Shown here: positions 1-10,325 of the stretch, one piece after another
How the letters are laid out: every line of letters begins with the position of its first letter
Numbering within the stretch: position 1 is the first letter of the stretch
Assembly: GCA_025890175.1 (NCBI GenBank)
Contig: JANPYM010000002.1
Coordinates: 228,887-243,899 of the forward strand
Direction of reading: 5' to 3'
Length of the DNA stretch: 15,013 bases
From: Ciborinia camelliae
Taxonomy: Eukaryota > Ascomycota > Leotiomycetes > Helotiales > Sclerotiniaceae
The notes under the pieces: generated by a model
The model's input: only the letters and a program-made list of their open reading frames with translations
Told to the model about the DNA's origin: nothing
Databases searched by the model: none
Translations under genes and position numbers: made by a program

Positions 1-2
1 TC

Positions 3-88
3 ATATAGTAGAACAATTATTCCAGATCCCAATTTGGAATACTTTATATTTTTATAGCGCAATGATAAAATTGTTTATTTTTGATATT
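3..88 (+). repeat. 86-bp direct repeat, copy 1 (heavily mutated)
   Basis: This stretch aligns without gaps to 327-412 at a constant offset of 324. I count about 20 differences, all transitions except one at the extreme end. Most sites carry T or A here where copy 2 has C or G, so this copy is the more mutated one. The repeat family is not recognised. The window starts at its edge, so its true left end is unseen. Confidence 0.8.
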
Positions 89-326
89 GTATTTCAGATT
101 AATTGATCGGTATTATTTTGAAATCAATTTTTGATAAGGATATATCATTTCGAATTATTTATTTAATTTAGTTGTAATTATAAATGCTTTTCATTTTTAT
201 CGTGTGAGCTTATTTTTGATTGGATTGGTGGTTCAAGGGTTTGAATCAAGGGGTTCAGGCTAAGACGGGGGTAAGTGTTACAATGTGGATCCATTGAATG
301 GATCCTGATTCCATCTAACAGGGTTT
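89..326. other. Unique spacer between the two 86-bp repeats
   Basis: No open reading frame or known RNA is visible. The left part is AT-rich. The right part, about 220-326, is markedly richer in G and C and looks only lightly mutated. It contains two short near-repeats, GGTTCAAGGG at 230-239 and GGGTTCAGG at 251-259, and a perfect hairpin at 287-305. Together with the flanking repeats it could be the body of a small non-autonomous element, or one unit of a tandem array with a 324-bp period. The window cannot decide between these. Confidence 0.5.
287..305. repeat. Perfect 8-bp inverted repeat with 3-nt loop
   Basis: GGATCCAT at 287-294 is the exact reverse complement of ATGGATCC at 298-305, separated by TGA. 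It lies in the better-preserved part of the spacer. There is no T-run after it, so I do not call it a terminator. Confidence 0.75.
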
Positions 327-412
327 ATATAGTAGAATAACTATTCCAAATCCTAATCTGGAATACTTCACGCTTTTGTGGCGCAGTGGTAAAGTTGTTC
401 ACCCCTGACATT
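327..412 (+). repeat. 86-bp direct repeat, copy 2, with A-box-like motif
   Basis: This is the better-preserved copy of the repeat at 3-88. Positions 379-389 read TGGCGCAGTGG, which fits the RNA polymerase III internal A-box consensus (TGGCnnAGTGG). In copy 1 the same site (55-65) has decayed by G-to-A changes. No convincing B-box follows at the expected distance, because copy B of the Gypsy element begins at about 411. A tRNA-derived SINE fragment is one reading. A miniature terminal-repeat element whose copy ends in TGACA is another. Confidence 0.7.
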
Positions 413-449
413 TTAATCCATATTCCTATAATTATTTTTTTGTATAAAC

Positions 450-777
450 GGTAATTTTTAGATAATGATTTATTTTTATTAGTTTAGGGTTTATATTATT
501 AATAAAATATTAATTTTAAATAGGGTATATTTTAATATTATATATTTATATTATTTTATTTTTTTTAATTTATTAAAAGTTTTATAAATATTTAATAAAT
601 ATTGATTAAATATTAAAGATTATTTTAATAATTTTATTTTTGAAATTTTTATATTTGAAATTTTTTTTTTAATATAAAAAAATAAAGATTTTATTAATTT
701 TTTTGTTAGATAATTAAATTTTATATTTTTTATTATTAAAAATATTTATATTTTTTTTGTTTTTATAATTTAAAATT
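450..777. other. 328-bp tract with no C on the + strand
   Basis: Reading base by base, there is no C between the C at 449 and the C at 778, although G is still present, for example in the two AGGG runs near 485 and 521. This is the opposite polarity to the G-free tracts further right in the same element copy. It marks a patch where C was lost from the + strand. Confidence 0.8.
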
Positions 778-1018
778 CAAACTTTTAATTTTTATTAATA
801 TTATTTTTTATATTTTTTTATATTTTTTTTTTAATTAATTTTTTTATTAATATTATAATTTTTTTTATTTTTTTTATAACAATTGTTTAATATTTTATAA
901 ATATTTTTATAGTTTTTATTAAATTTATTTATTTTTATTATATAAAATTAATTAATTTTTATAAAATTAAAAAAATATTAAAAAAAAATAATATTATAAA
1001 TTAAAAATATTTATTCTC

Positions 1019-2390
1019 TAATAATTTTTTATTATTATATAACAAATATATTTATAAAAAAAAAATTTACAATTTATTATTCAAATAATTTTATTTTAAT
1101 ATTAATCAATTATTTTATTATTAATAAAAATATAATAATATAAAACTAAATTTTATTAAAAAATAAAAAATATAAAATCGTTTTGTTTTTTATTAAAAAA
1201 AATATATTTTAACTATTTTTGTTATAATTTACAAAACGAAATATATTAGTTTAATATACAAACCCTATAATACTAAAAAAATCGTTATAACTATAATACT
1301 TACTTTTTTTAATATAAATACAATCTTAACAAATTTATTAAATATTTATTAATATTTTATAAATTATTTTTTGTTTATCCATTAATTATTAATTAACATA
1401 TATAAATATATTTTTTATTTTTAATTAAAAAAACTAAAAATATAAAAATCGAAAATATATTGAATTTTGATTTAAATAATAAAAATTTATTAAAAAAAAA
1501 ATAAAAATCTTTATTTCGATTATTTTTTTTATTCTTTTTGTTTTTTAAAAAAAAAAAAAAAAAAGATTATTGTAAAAAATAAAAAAAAAACTATTTTAAA
1601 AAATAATACTTTTGTTTAAAATACTTTTTTTCGTTTTTTAAAAAAAATTTAGATTTTTAAAAAATTAAATTTCAAATTGTTTTCTAATAAAAATTAATAA
1701 AAAAACAATTTTTTCGAATCGGAATTTTTAAGAATTAAGTTTTTTAAATTCTTTTAATTATTTTTAAAATTTTTTAGTTTTCAAATTATTTGTTTTATTT
1801 TAATTTTTTACAATTTTTTGAATATTAAATAATTAATATATATCTTTTTTTTTTTAAAATATAAAATTTATAAACTTTTTTGAAATATTATTTTTAATTT
1901 TTTTTTGTTTTTTAATTTTAATTTTTTTAATAATATAAATATAAATATAAATAAAGATATTATTATTTAATAAATAATCGATTTTTGATATATATTAAAA
2001 ATTAATTATTTTTTTTTAAAATTTTAGTTTTTTAATTTTGTTTTATTTTTTAATAAAAGTTTGTTATTGAATATTTATTTTTTATTATTAATTAATAATA
2101 ATTTTTTATTTAAATTTTATATTTTTTATAAATCTTCATAATATATTATTAAAAAAAATTAATATATATATAATTTATTTTATTAATTTTTAAAATTTTT
2201 TTTTAATAATAATTTAAATATTATTAGTAAAAATGATTTTTTTTTGTTTAAAATTATTAAATAATAATAAAAAAAATATAAAATCTTTTAATAATTTGAT
2301 AATAAAAATAAATAAATCTTTTTTTTTATATTTTTTTTTTTATAAATATAATTTTGTTATTAATTAGTTAATGATTTTTGATTTTTGATT
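1019..2390 (-). other. Copy B post-pol region (no intact gene)
   Basis: This is the minus-strand counterpart of 10518-11890 in copy A. It is very AT-rich, with long A and T runs such as the A-run ending near 1564. No gene survives. Where copy A reads a TAA near 11115, copy B still has CAA in the same aligned frame, and where copy A has CAA near 11151, copy B has TAA. These are the kinds of change expected if a coding frame had been hit independently in the two copies, but the signal is weak in sequence this poor in G and C. Confidence 0.4.
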
Positions 2391-2597
2391 ATTAGATTTT
2401 ATAATAATATATAAATTTTTATAATTATTTTGATTTACAATATTTTTGTAATAATATATAAATTATTTGAAATTGTTTTTATTTATAATATTTTTATAAT
2501 AATATATAAATTATTTAAAATTGTTTTTATTTATAATATTTTTATAATAATATATAAATTATTTAAAATTGTTTTTATTTATAATATTTTATTTGTT
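2391..2597 (-). repeat. 48-bp tandem repeat, about four units (copy B)
   Basis: Three near-identical 48-bp units start at 2439, 2487 and 2535, preceded by a degenerate unit and followed by a partial one. The array is the reverse complement of 10326-10517 in copy A, so it belongs to the element and was present before the two copies separated. Forty-eight is a multiple of three, so the array could once have encoded a 16-residue repeat. The 67-codon open frame across it on the + strand is a low-complexity consequence of the array and not a gene. Confidence 0.85.
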
Positions 2598-2622
2598 TTT
2601 GTTAATATTATATTAACAATAT

Positions 2623-4944
2623 TTTTTTATTAAAATAATTATTTAAAATTATATTCGAATTTCAAAAAAAAATTTTAATTTTTATATATTTTTTAATAAA
2701 ATATAATTTTTTTATTAAATTAAATATTATATTCTTTTTTTTTTTTTAATATATTAAAATTTTTTTTATTTTATATTTTAATTTTTATTTTATTTTTTTA
2801 AATAACAATAAATTAATAATATTTTTTTTTTATATTATAATTTTAATAAAAAAATATAAAATATATTATATATTTTATAAATAAAAAATAATTTTAATTT
2901 ATATAATTATTTATTTAAAATAATATTAATAATTATAAATAATTTTATAAATTATTTTAAAAATTTTTTTTTGAATTTTAATTATTTAATATTCTTTATA
3001 TTAAACATTATCAAATCATCAATATTAAATCACCAATATCCTATTAAGATATTCCTTTGGATTTTTTTTATAATTATTTTTTATTAAAATTTTTTAAATT
3101 TTTTTTGTTTTTTTATTAAAATTTCGATTTTTTTACAAATCACTAATATTTTTTCTTTTATATCAATATTCTTATTAATATAATTAAATATAAATTGAAA
3201 ATTATATATTACCTTAAATAAAATTTTTCCTATTACATTATACCAATTAACATTATATATAAATTTTATTAAAAATAATAATAATACCCAATTATTTTAT
3301 TTTTAATTCAAATAATATATAATATAATATATAAAATTTTGATTTTATTATTTAATCTACCTATTAATCTAAAAATAAAATATTATTAATAATTTTTAAT
3401 AAATACAAAAATAAAATATTAGATTTTCTTAAAAATAACTTACAAATTACAATTCTTTATCTAAAATAATATTTTTTAATATATTAAAATCTTTAAATAT
3501 ATACACAAATAATATTTCTACTAATTTAAATAAATTAATAATTTTAATAATAAATATATATCTTACTAACTTTATAAATTTATTAATTATTACAAAAATT
3601 ATATTATAAATATATTTTCCAATTTTTAAAAAAAATAAATTTATAATAAAATTTATAATTATTTTTTTTTAAAACCCTATAAAAAAAAATGTTTTTAACT
3701 TATCATATAATCAATAACATCTCACCATTAAATATTAATATATTATATAAATCTTAATATATTTTTTAATATCTTTTCTTATACTTTACCAAAAATATTT
3801 TTTTTTTAATATTTTTAATATTTTTTTTATACCCCAATACCCTCCTATTAAATTATTATAATAAATCCTCAAAATTTTTATTTTTATAACAAAATTCAAT
3901 AATATAAAAATAACCTTATTATAAATAATCATTTCTTTAATATCCACCTACTATAATAAAATATCTTTAATAAACTTTTATTTTTATTTAATATACTCTC
4001 TATTTTTTATAAATTTATTATACTCCTACAATCATAATAAAATATTTTTTATAAATTTCAATATAATATTTAATACCATTTTATTTTTAACTATAATATT
4101 AATTATCCAATAAAATATTAATTATTTATAATTAATCTTTATCAATAATCCTTTTAAATTATAAAAAAATAAACAATTTTCTTTTTTTTAAAAAAAATTT
4201 ATAATATTCTATAAAAATAATTATTTTATATTTAAACAATAATATATTTTAATTAAAATTATTATATTTTTTAATTTATTTTTTAATATTAAAAACATCT
4301 TATTATTACCCTTTAAATTATTAAAATAATTTAATTATTTTAACAATTCATCCATTAAATTTAATTTTCCAATTTTATATTTAATTTTAAAATTATATAC
4401 AACAAATATTTTGATTTATCTAATTTACCTACCATTTAATTTTTTTTTAATTATAAAATATTAAAAATTATTATAATCTATTTTTATAATAATAATATAA
4501 TAATTACCCATAATATAATATTATTATTTATAAAATATAATATATATTATTAATAATTTCTAATTATAAATTATATAATATTATTTTACAAAATTCAATT
4601 TTCTAAAATAAAATATTATAAAATATTATCATAATAATTTTTTTAAATTAAATTTTTTTTTAAATAATTAAAAAAATATATATTCTAAAACAAATTCTAA
4701 TATATTTATTTCAATTATTATTCTAAAATTTAATTAAAAATATTATAATATTAATATAATAATAAATATCATTTTTAATATTTTAAAAAATATTTATATT
4801 TTTATATCCTATATAAAAATATTTATAACCTTCCCTTTTTCAATTTTTTTAAATAATATTATTATTTTATTAATTATCTTTAAATACTTTTTAATAAATT
4901 ATTAATAAAAATTTATAAAATTTAAAAAAATTTAAATTTTTTTT
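2623..4944 (-). pseudogene. Gypsy pol remnant of copy B, C-terminal part (RNase H, integrase, chromodomain)
   Basis: The identification rests on collinear homology with the copy A pol at 7949-10285, read on the minus strand. In copy A the same stretch carries recognisable RNase H, integrase and chromodomain motifs. Copy B is more damaged: the first integrase catalytic aspartate, still GAT in copy A at 9251-9253, reads AAT (Asn) here at 3653-3651. The + strand between 4414 and 4955 has no G at all, meaning every C on the coding strand of this part is gone. The remainder of the same pol (RT) lies across the insertion at 12925-13805. It cannot produce a functional protein. Confidence 0.8.
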
Positions 4945-4955
4945 AAAATTATTAC
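4414..4955. other. 542-bp tract with no G on the + strand
   Basis: There is no G between the one at 4413 and the one at 4956, while C is still found regularly. The tract stops just inside the start of the copy A LTR (4950), where G becomes frequent again. This polarity extends leftwards to about 3000 with only scattered G residues. Confidence 0.9.
4945..4949. repeat. Target site duplication of copy A, left
   Basis: AAAAT directly precedes the 5' LTR and is repeated at 12925-12929 directly after the 3' LTR. The corresponding empty site in the element itself (copy A 7949-7953, reverse complement) has a single AAAAT between the same flanking bases. That confirms a 5-bp duplication, the usual size for Ty3/Gypsy integrases. 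Confidence 0.9.
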
Positions 4956-5298
4956 GAATCTAAAGACAATAAAAACAAAAAAGATGTTTGGGTATAGAAT
5001 TCAAACTTAAAGCTAATATATCGGCGATTATTAGTGTTCAATATCAATCGATAGCAAATCTTCGATGTAATATTTAATTTGTAAAATATTAATATATATA
5101 AAATGGATTTATATAATTAAATAAAGAAATTTCAAAAACTTGCAAAGTTTTATATTAAACAAAATATTGTTATTTAAACAATAATTAATAATATACTATC
5201 AATTATTTAAAAAATAATAAAAATTTTATTTAAAAAATAATAAAAAGTCTTAAAATTATTATTAATCTAATTAATTTTTTATATTTTTTATTTTAATA
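4950..5298 (+). repeat. 5' LTR of copy A (349 bp)
   Basis: It aligns with 12576-12924 at a constant offset of 7626 with no gap. It begins TATTAC and ends TTAATA. The 3' LTR ends TTAACA, so the original ends were probably the canonical TG...CA, decayed to TA. By hand I count about 69 differences in 349 positions, all transitions. In roughly the first 130 bp this LTR keeps G and has lost C, the reverse of the 3' LTR, so the two were mutated on opposite strands. Promoter elements cannot be assigned in sequence this degraded. Confidence 0.92.
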
Positions 5299-7282
5299 AT
5301 TCTTTTTATTTTATTTAAAAAATAATTTATTAATTAAATTAATAATATTTAAAATAATATTAAGAATAAAAAATATTTTTCTATTTGCTTAACAAAACAT
5401 TGAAATCAATAATATACAAAACAATATTATTAATGGATTTTATATATATTAATAAAGTATAAATTTTTTTTTAAAATTTAAAAAATTTTTAAAAAAAAAC
5501 TTTTATAATATTTTAAAACAATAAATATAAAATATAAAAAATAATATAAAAATTATAAATAAAATTATAATTTAATTTATTTAAATATAAAAAATTGTTG
5601 GAATATTAGCGATTTTTAATAATACACTATTTGCTTGCTTCAAATCAAATATTAAGTCTTTAAAGTTTTAAAAACTATTTTGATACAAAAAAGTGAACAT
5701 TTTTTAAACAAAAAATTTCTTTTTCTAAATCAAAATAATATTTTGGAATAATAACAAATATTATTTTTTTATTAATATCCAAAAAATAAATTATATAATA
5801 TAATATTTCGAAAAACGCTTTTTAATAATATAATATTAATTTGTTAATATAATTTAATTGAATAATATTATATAAATAAAATTTAAAAAATATATATATA
5901 ATATAATTTTGAATAAAAAAAATTAATAATATATAATAATTATTTGAATATTAAAAATCAAATAATATTTAAAATAGAATATAAATAATTTTGTTTTTTA
6001 TTTAAATAATTTAAAAGAAAATATAGAATATAAAGCGAATAATATATATCATAAATAATTATTTATTAGTTTTTGTCCCAATATAAACAAAAAAATATCT
6101 AAATCTTTTTAATAATTTGAAATTTAAAAAAAATTTATAAAATAAATATATAAATTAAAAAATGTTAATTAAATATATCGCTTTATTAATATCACAAATT
6201 ATTGCCCCAAAAAAATACATAATACCCCATCATATTATTTAAATTCCGCTTAATCTTTTTTACAAATTATAAAAAAGTAATAAAAACACTATATCAATAA
6301 AACCCATCAAAATTAAAGTAAAATTAAATCGAAAAATTATACAAAAAAACTAATTAATAAAAAAAATTTAATATCAAAAATATTAAAAAAAATTAATAAA
6401 ATATTATTAATATTAACAAATAAATTATTATATTATTATTTATAAAAATTTATTTAAATATTAATATTATCAAAAAAAGTATTTCGAAAAAGATTGTTTT
6501 AAAAAAAGAATAAATCTATATTAATAAAAAAACGCTAAACCTTTTTAATAAAAAAATAATAAAGTATATTAATAAAAAAACAACAAAATCTAATAATTAT
6601 CCTAAACGTTTTTGTAATCCTAAATTTAAATAAAAAAAAATATACCATTATTATTATTATTATTATATTTAAATCAAAATATTAATCAATAATATTTCAT
6701 TATCTTATCAATTCAAATATTTAAATTAATATAATTTAATAAAATAAATATATTAAATAAAATTAAAAATTTATATTAAAAAAAGGTATATTTTTAATAT
6801 TTATATTAAAAACTTATATTTTTATTTATAAAAATTATTAATTTATTATAAAAATAATAAATATATTAAAAAATAAAAAAATATATATTTATTAATTTAT
6901 TTTAATTATTTTGGATTTTTTTTATATAAATATAATTTTAAGTTTTTTATAATTAAAAATAATAAATTTTAAAATCAATTAATAATTAATAAAATTTTAT
7001 TTTTAATTTAATATAGGATTTATTAAAATTATTTTAATACAAAAAATTTATTAAAAAATAAGTAAAAGGATATTAGCTTTGATTTTATAATTAAGCTAAA
7101 TATTTAATTTTAAAAGAATGTAGGTAGGGCGTAGGATTTTTATTTTAGAGATTTTTAATATTTCAAATAAATATAAGGATTTAAAATAAACTTTTTTAAA
7201 AGAAAAAAGTAAACTATTATTTAATTATTATTTAATAAAATATTAAATTAAATTAAAATTAAATATTATTCTTTTATAAAAT
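5299..7282 (+). other. Copy A leader and presumed gag/protease region, unrecognisable
   Basis: By position this interval should hold the primer binding site, gag and protease. I see no tRNA-complementary primer site after the LTR (it starts ATTCTTTTT), no CCHC zinc knuckle and no protease DSG motif. Slightly less degraded patches occur at 6180-6310, 6600-6625 and 7060-7140, but none translates into anything I recognise. From 6076 onward it is matched in reverse by copy B at 15013-13806, so it is a genuine part of the element and not a separate insertion. The 5299-6075 part has no second copy in the window. Confidence 0.55.
6647..6666 (+). repeat. (ATT)n microsatellite in gag region, copy A
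   Basis: About seven ATT units follow ACC. The reverse complement occurs at the matching place in copy B (14428-14445), so the tract is an inherited element feature, possibly an original homopolymeric-residue stretch in Gag. Confidence 0.7.
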
Positions 7283-8130
7283 TTAGTATATATTCTCTCA
7301 AAAAAAAAATTATTAGTTTTAAAAAAATATTTAAAAAAATATTAATTGAAAAAGTAAATTTGTTATTTAATAAGCTTTATTAAAACCTTAATTATATTTA
7401 TTTTAAAAAAAAATAAGGGTTATTAACTATATATTAATTATAAAAAATTAAATTAAATAATTAAAAAAAATTAAATACTCTTACCCTTAATTAACAAATT
7501 TTTTAATTAATTATAAGAAAATATTATTTTTATTAAATTAAATTTAAAAAATATATATTATTGGATTTGAATTTAAACAAAAAACGAATAAAAAACAATA
7601 TTCTATATTTATTATAAATAATTTAAATATTTAATTATATCGTTTAACTTTATAAACACTTTTATTATTTTTTAAATTTATATTAATCAAATTTTTATAA
7701 AATTAATAAATATTATATATATAATATATTTCAATAATATATTAATTTACTTAATAAATACTCAATAATATATTAATAATATTTATTAAATACTTAAAAA
7801 ATTAATTATCTACAAACTCTATACAAAATTTAAGAAATATATATTTAATAACAAAAAAATCAAATTTTTAGAATTTATAGTATTAAATAATAATATTATT
7901 ATAAAATTTAACAAAATTAAAACTATTACCAAATAGTTTATCCCTAATATTTTAAAAAAAATTTAAATTTTTCTAGATTTTGTAAATTTTTATTAATAAT
8001 TTATTAAAAAATATTTAAAAATAATTAATAAAATAATAATATTATTTAAAAAAATTAAAAAAAAAAAGATTATAAATATTTTTATATAAAATATAAAAAT
8101 ATAAATATCCTTTAAAATATTAAAAACAAT
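7283..8130 (+). other. Reverse transcriptase domain remnant (copy A)
   Basis: In order, the frame shows the RT entry motif resembling YxLSxxELxxLxxYL (7283-7340), the VNYRKLN-like block as INYKKLN (about 7430), a KLNLKN match to the first catalytic motif KLDLRN, and YFNNILIY at 7727-7750 in place of YLDDILIY. Next comes the thumb with KFLEFIV (family: FLGFIV) and FLDFVNFY (FLGFxNFY). The first catalytic Asp is Asn at 7541-7543, and both Asp of the YxDD box are Asn. Each is a single G-to-A change. The residue matches rest on family knowledge. Confidence 0.88.
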
Positions 8131-8179
8131 ATTTATTATCACACCAATACTATAATATTTTTAATTAAATTTTAAAATA

Positions 8180-8560
8180 ATAATTAAAATAGATATATTA
8201 GAATTTGTTTTAAAATATATACTTTTTTTAATTATTCAAAAAAAATCTAATTTAAAAGAATTATTATAATAATATTCTATAATATTTTATTTTAAAAAAT
8301 TAAATTTTATAAAATAATATTATATAATTTATAATTAAAAATTATTAATAATATATATTACATTTTATAAATAACAATATTATATTATAAACAATTATTA
8401 TATTATTATTATAAAAATAAATTACAATAATCTTTAATATTTTATAATTAAAAAAAAACTAAATGGTAGGTAAACTAAATAAATTAAAATATTTATTATA
8501 TATAATTTCGAAATTAAATATAAAATTAGAAAATCAAATTTAATAGATGGACTATTAAGA
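8180..8560 (+). other. RNase H domain and connection remnant (copy A)
   Basis: IDILEFVLKYIL at about 8189 corresponds to the ETDAS-x-x-x-x-GAVL block of Gypsy RNase H. Its first catalytic Asp is still GAT at 8192-8194. Downstream, NFEIKY at 8504 and SNLIDGLLRR up to about 8562 match the family's FEIxYxPGKxNPADGxSRRP end of RNase H, just before the integrase. The frame is the same as the RT. Confidence 0.8.
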
Positions 8561-9244
8561 TAATTAAATTATTTTAATAATCTAAAAAATAATAATAAAA
8601 TATTTTTAATATTAAAAAATAAATTAAGAAATATAATAATTTTGATTAAAATATATTATTATTTAAATATAAAATAATTATTTTTATAAAACATTATAAA
8701 TTTTTTTTAAAAAAAAAAAAAAGTTGTTTATTTTTTTGTAGCTTAAAAAAATTATTAATAAAAATTAATTATAAATAATTAATATTTTATTAAATAATTA
8801 ATATTATAATTAAAAATAAAATAATATTAAATACTATATTAAAATTTATAAAAAATATTTTATTATAATTATAAAAATATAACGAATTTATAAAAAATAA
8901 AAAATATATTAAATAAAAATAAAAATTTATTAAAAATATTTTACCATAACAAATAAATATTAAAAAAATAATTATTTATAATAAAATTATTTTCATACTA
9001 TTAGACTTTATTATAAAAATAAAGATTTTAAAGATTTATTATAATAACCTAATAAAAAAATATTGGGATATAAAAAAAATATTAAAAATATTAAAAAAAA
9101 AATATTTTTAATAAAATATAAAAAAAAATATTAAAAAATATATTAAAATTTATATAATATATTAATATTTAATAATAAAACACTATTAATTATACAACAA
9201 ATTAAAAACATTTTTTCTTCTTATAAAGTTTTAAAAAAAAAATA

Positions 9245-9556
9245 ATTATAGATTTTATTATAAATTTATTTTCTTTAAAAATTGAAAAATATATCTACAA
9301 TATAATCCTTATAATAATTGATAGATTTACAAAACTAATAAAATATATACCCATTACAAAAATTATTAATTTATTCAAATTAACAGAAATATTATTCATA
9401 TATATATTTAAAAACTTTAACATACCGGAAAGTATTATTTCAAATAAAAAGCCACAATTTGCAAATTATTTTTGGGAAAGCCTAATATTCTATTTTTATA
9501 TCCGCCGAAAACTATTAATAATATTTTATTTTTAAATCAATAAACAAATTAAATAA
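9245..9556 (+). other. Integrase catalytic core remnant (copy A)
   Basis: An open stretch reads DFI, then IDRFTKLIKYIPITK, then FNIPESIISNKKPQF, then INKQIK. These match the Gypsy integrase blocks MDFI, VDRFTKxxHFIPxxK, GxPxSIVSDRGPQF and TDGQTE. Of the D-D-E triad, the first Asp survives (9251-9253), the second is Asn (9443-9445) and the Glu is Lys (9551-9553). The only stop inside the core is the TAA at 9533. The upstream HHCC zinc-binding module is not readable. This is the least mutated part of pol. Confidence 0.9.
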
Positions 9557-10059
9557 TAAAACCAAAATCTTATATATTATATCATATATTATTTAAATTA
9601 AAAACAAAATAATTAGATATTACTATTATTTTTAATAGAATTTATATATAATACTAATTAATATAGTATAATAAAAAAAACTTTATTTAAAATAATATAT
9701 AATTTTTAATCTATATTTAATTATATTAGTAAGGATATTGATATAAAAGGGAAGGCGTTAGTGGCCTGCAAAAAAATCGAAACCCTAATAAAGGAATAGG
9801 AAAAGCTAAAAAATTCTGGTAGAAAGTAATTATAAAAAAAACCTAAGGGGATATTTTAATAAAATATTAATAATTTAATATTAATAATTTAGTAATGCTT
9901 AATATAAAAAATATTAAATAATTAAGATTTAAAAAAAAATTTTTAAAATAATTTATAAAGTTATTTATAATTATTAATATTACTTTAAATAAATAATTAT
10001 ATAAATTGAAATTACCTTCTACCTACAAAATATATAATATATTTTATATCTTTTTACTA

Positions 10060-10270
10060 AAACTATAATACAAAAAAAAAAAATATTATTGATTTACCAC
10101 TATTTAAAAAAATAAAAGAAAAACTAAAATACGAAGTAAAAAAAATTTTAATATATCAAAAAAAAAAAAAAAAAATATAATATTTAATTTAATAAAAAAA
10201 TTATACTTTATTAAAAAATATATGGGAATCAGGAAAGAATCTTTAAAATTCGAATATAATTCTAAATAAT
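10060..10270 (+). other. Chromodomain remnant at the Pol C-terminus (copy A)
   Basis: After the linker that reads YKLKLPSTYKIYNIFYI (9998-10050, family: xYKLELPxxxxIHxVFHVSLL), the frame gives DLPLF, then KYEVKKIL at 10127-10150, a lysine-rich stretch, YLI, NYTLLKNIWES with Trp at 10223-10225, and NL. This follows the chromodomain pattern YEVEKIL...YLVKWKGY...ENTWEP...L. In chromoviruses this module reads methylated histone H3 and directs integration into heterochromatin. Several positions are now stops or Lys. Confidence 0.85.
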
Positions 10271-10325
10271 TATTTTAATAAAAAAACATTGCTAATATAA
10301 TATTAACAAAAACAAATAAAATATT

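Larger units (their letters stand above)
411..4949 (-). mobile_element. Gypsy copy B, 3' half (minus strand), interrupted by copy A
   Basis: The reverse complement of this segment matches copy A from about 12494 down to 7949 along its whole length, in the same order and with almost no length differences. It therefore holds the end of RT, RNase H, integrase, chromodomain, the 48-bp tandem repeat and most of the post-pol region, all on the minus strand. The segments compared in detail differ from copy A almost only by transitions. The homology stops at about 411, some 80 bp short of where its 3' LTR should begin, so this end is truncated or displaced. The other end is cut at 4949 by insertion of copy A. 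The continuation is at 12925-15013. Confidence 0.9.
7283..10285 (+). pseudogene. Ty3/Gypsy pol polyprotein remnant, copy A (RT, RNase H, integrase, chromodomain)
   Basis: All recognisable motifs of a Gypsy Pol fall in one + strand frame (codons starting at positions equal to 2 modulo 3): RT from 7283, RNase H near 8192, the RNase H to integrase connection near 8546, integrase core from 9251, and chromodomain near 10130. There is therefore no net frameshift over about 3 kb, although in-frame TAA and TAG codons are frequent (for example 7343, 7355 and 9533). Damage is by substitution only: D to N, E to K, R or Q to stop, which are the outcomes of G-to-A and C-to-T changes. The best-preserved patches are 9251-9532, which is free of stops, and 9725-9845. 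In life the protein would reverse-transcribe and integrate the element. Here it is dead. No start codon can be assigned because Gag and Pol boundaries are lost. Confidence 0.9.

Noticed and set aside
371..425. A tRNA gene around the TGGCGCAGTGG motif
   Set aside because: No acceptor stem, anticodon arm or T-loop (GGTTCRANNCC) can be placed within the required distance, and the Gypsy copy begins immediately after. Only an A-box-like motif is supported.
2391..2597. A CRISPR-like array of regular repeats
   Set aside because: The repeats are directly adjacent with no spacers and occur as a mirrored part of a retrotransposon.
2430..2633. 67-codon open frame on the + strand
   Set aside because: It spans the 48-bp tandem array and reads as a repeated hydrophobic 16-residue unit made of I, Y, F, K and N. 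It is antisense to the element, the mirrored array in copy A has no such gene, and there is no start context. It is a by-product of AT-only repeats.
5299..5330. A primer binding site after the 5' LTR
   Set aside because: The sequence is A and T with a single C, and no match to a tRNA 3' end can be defended. Any original site has decayed.
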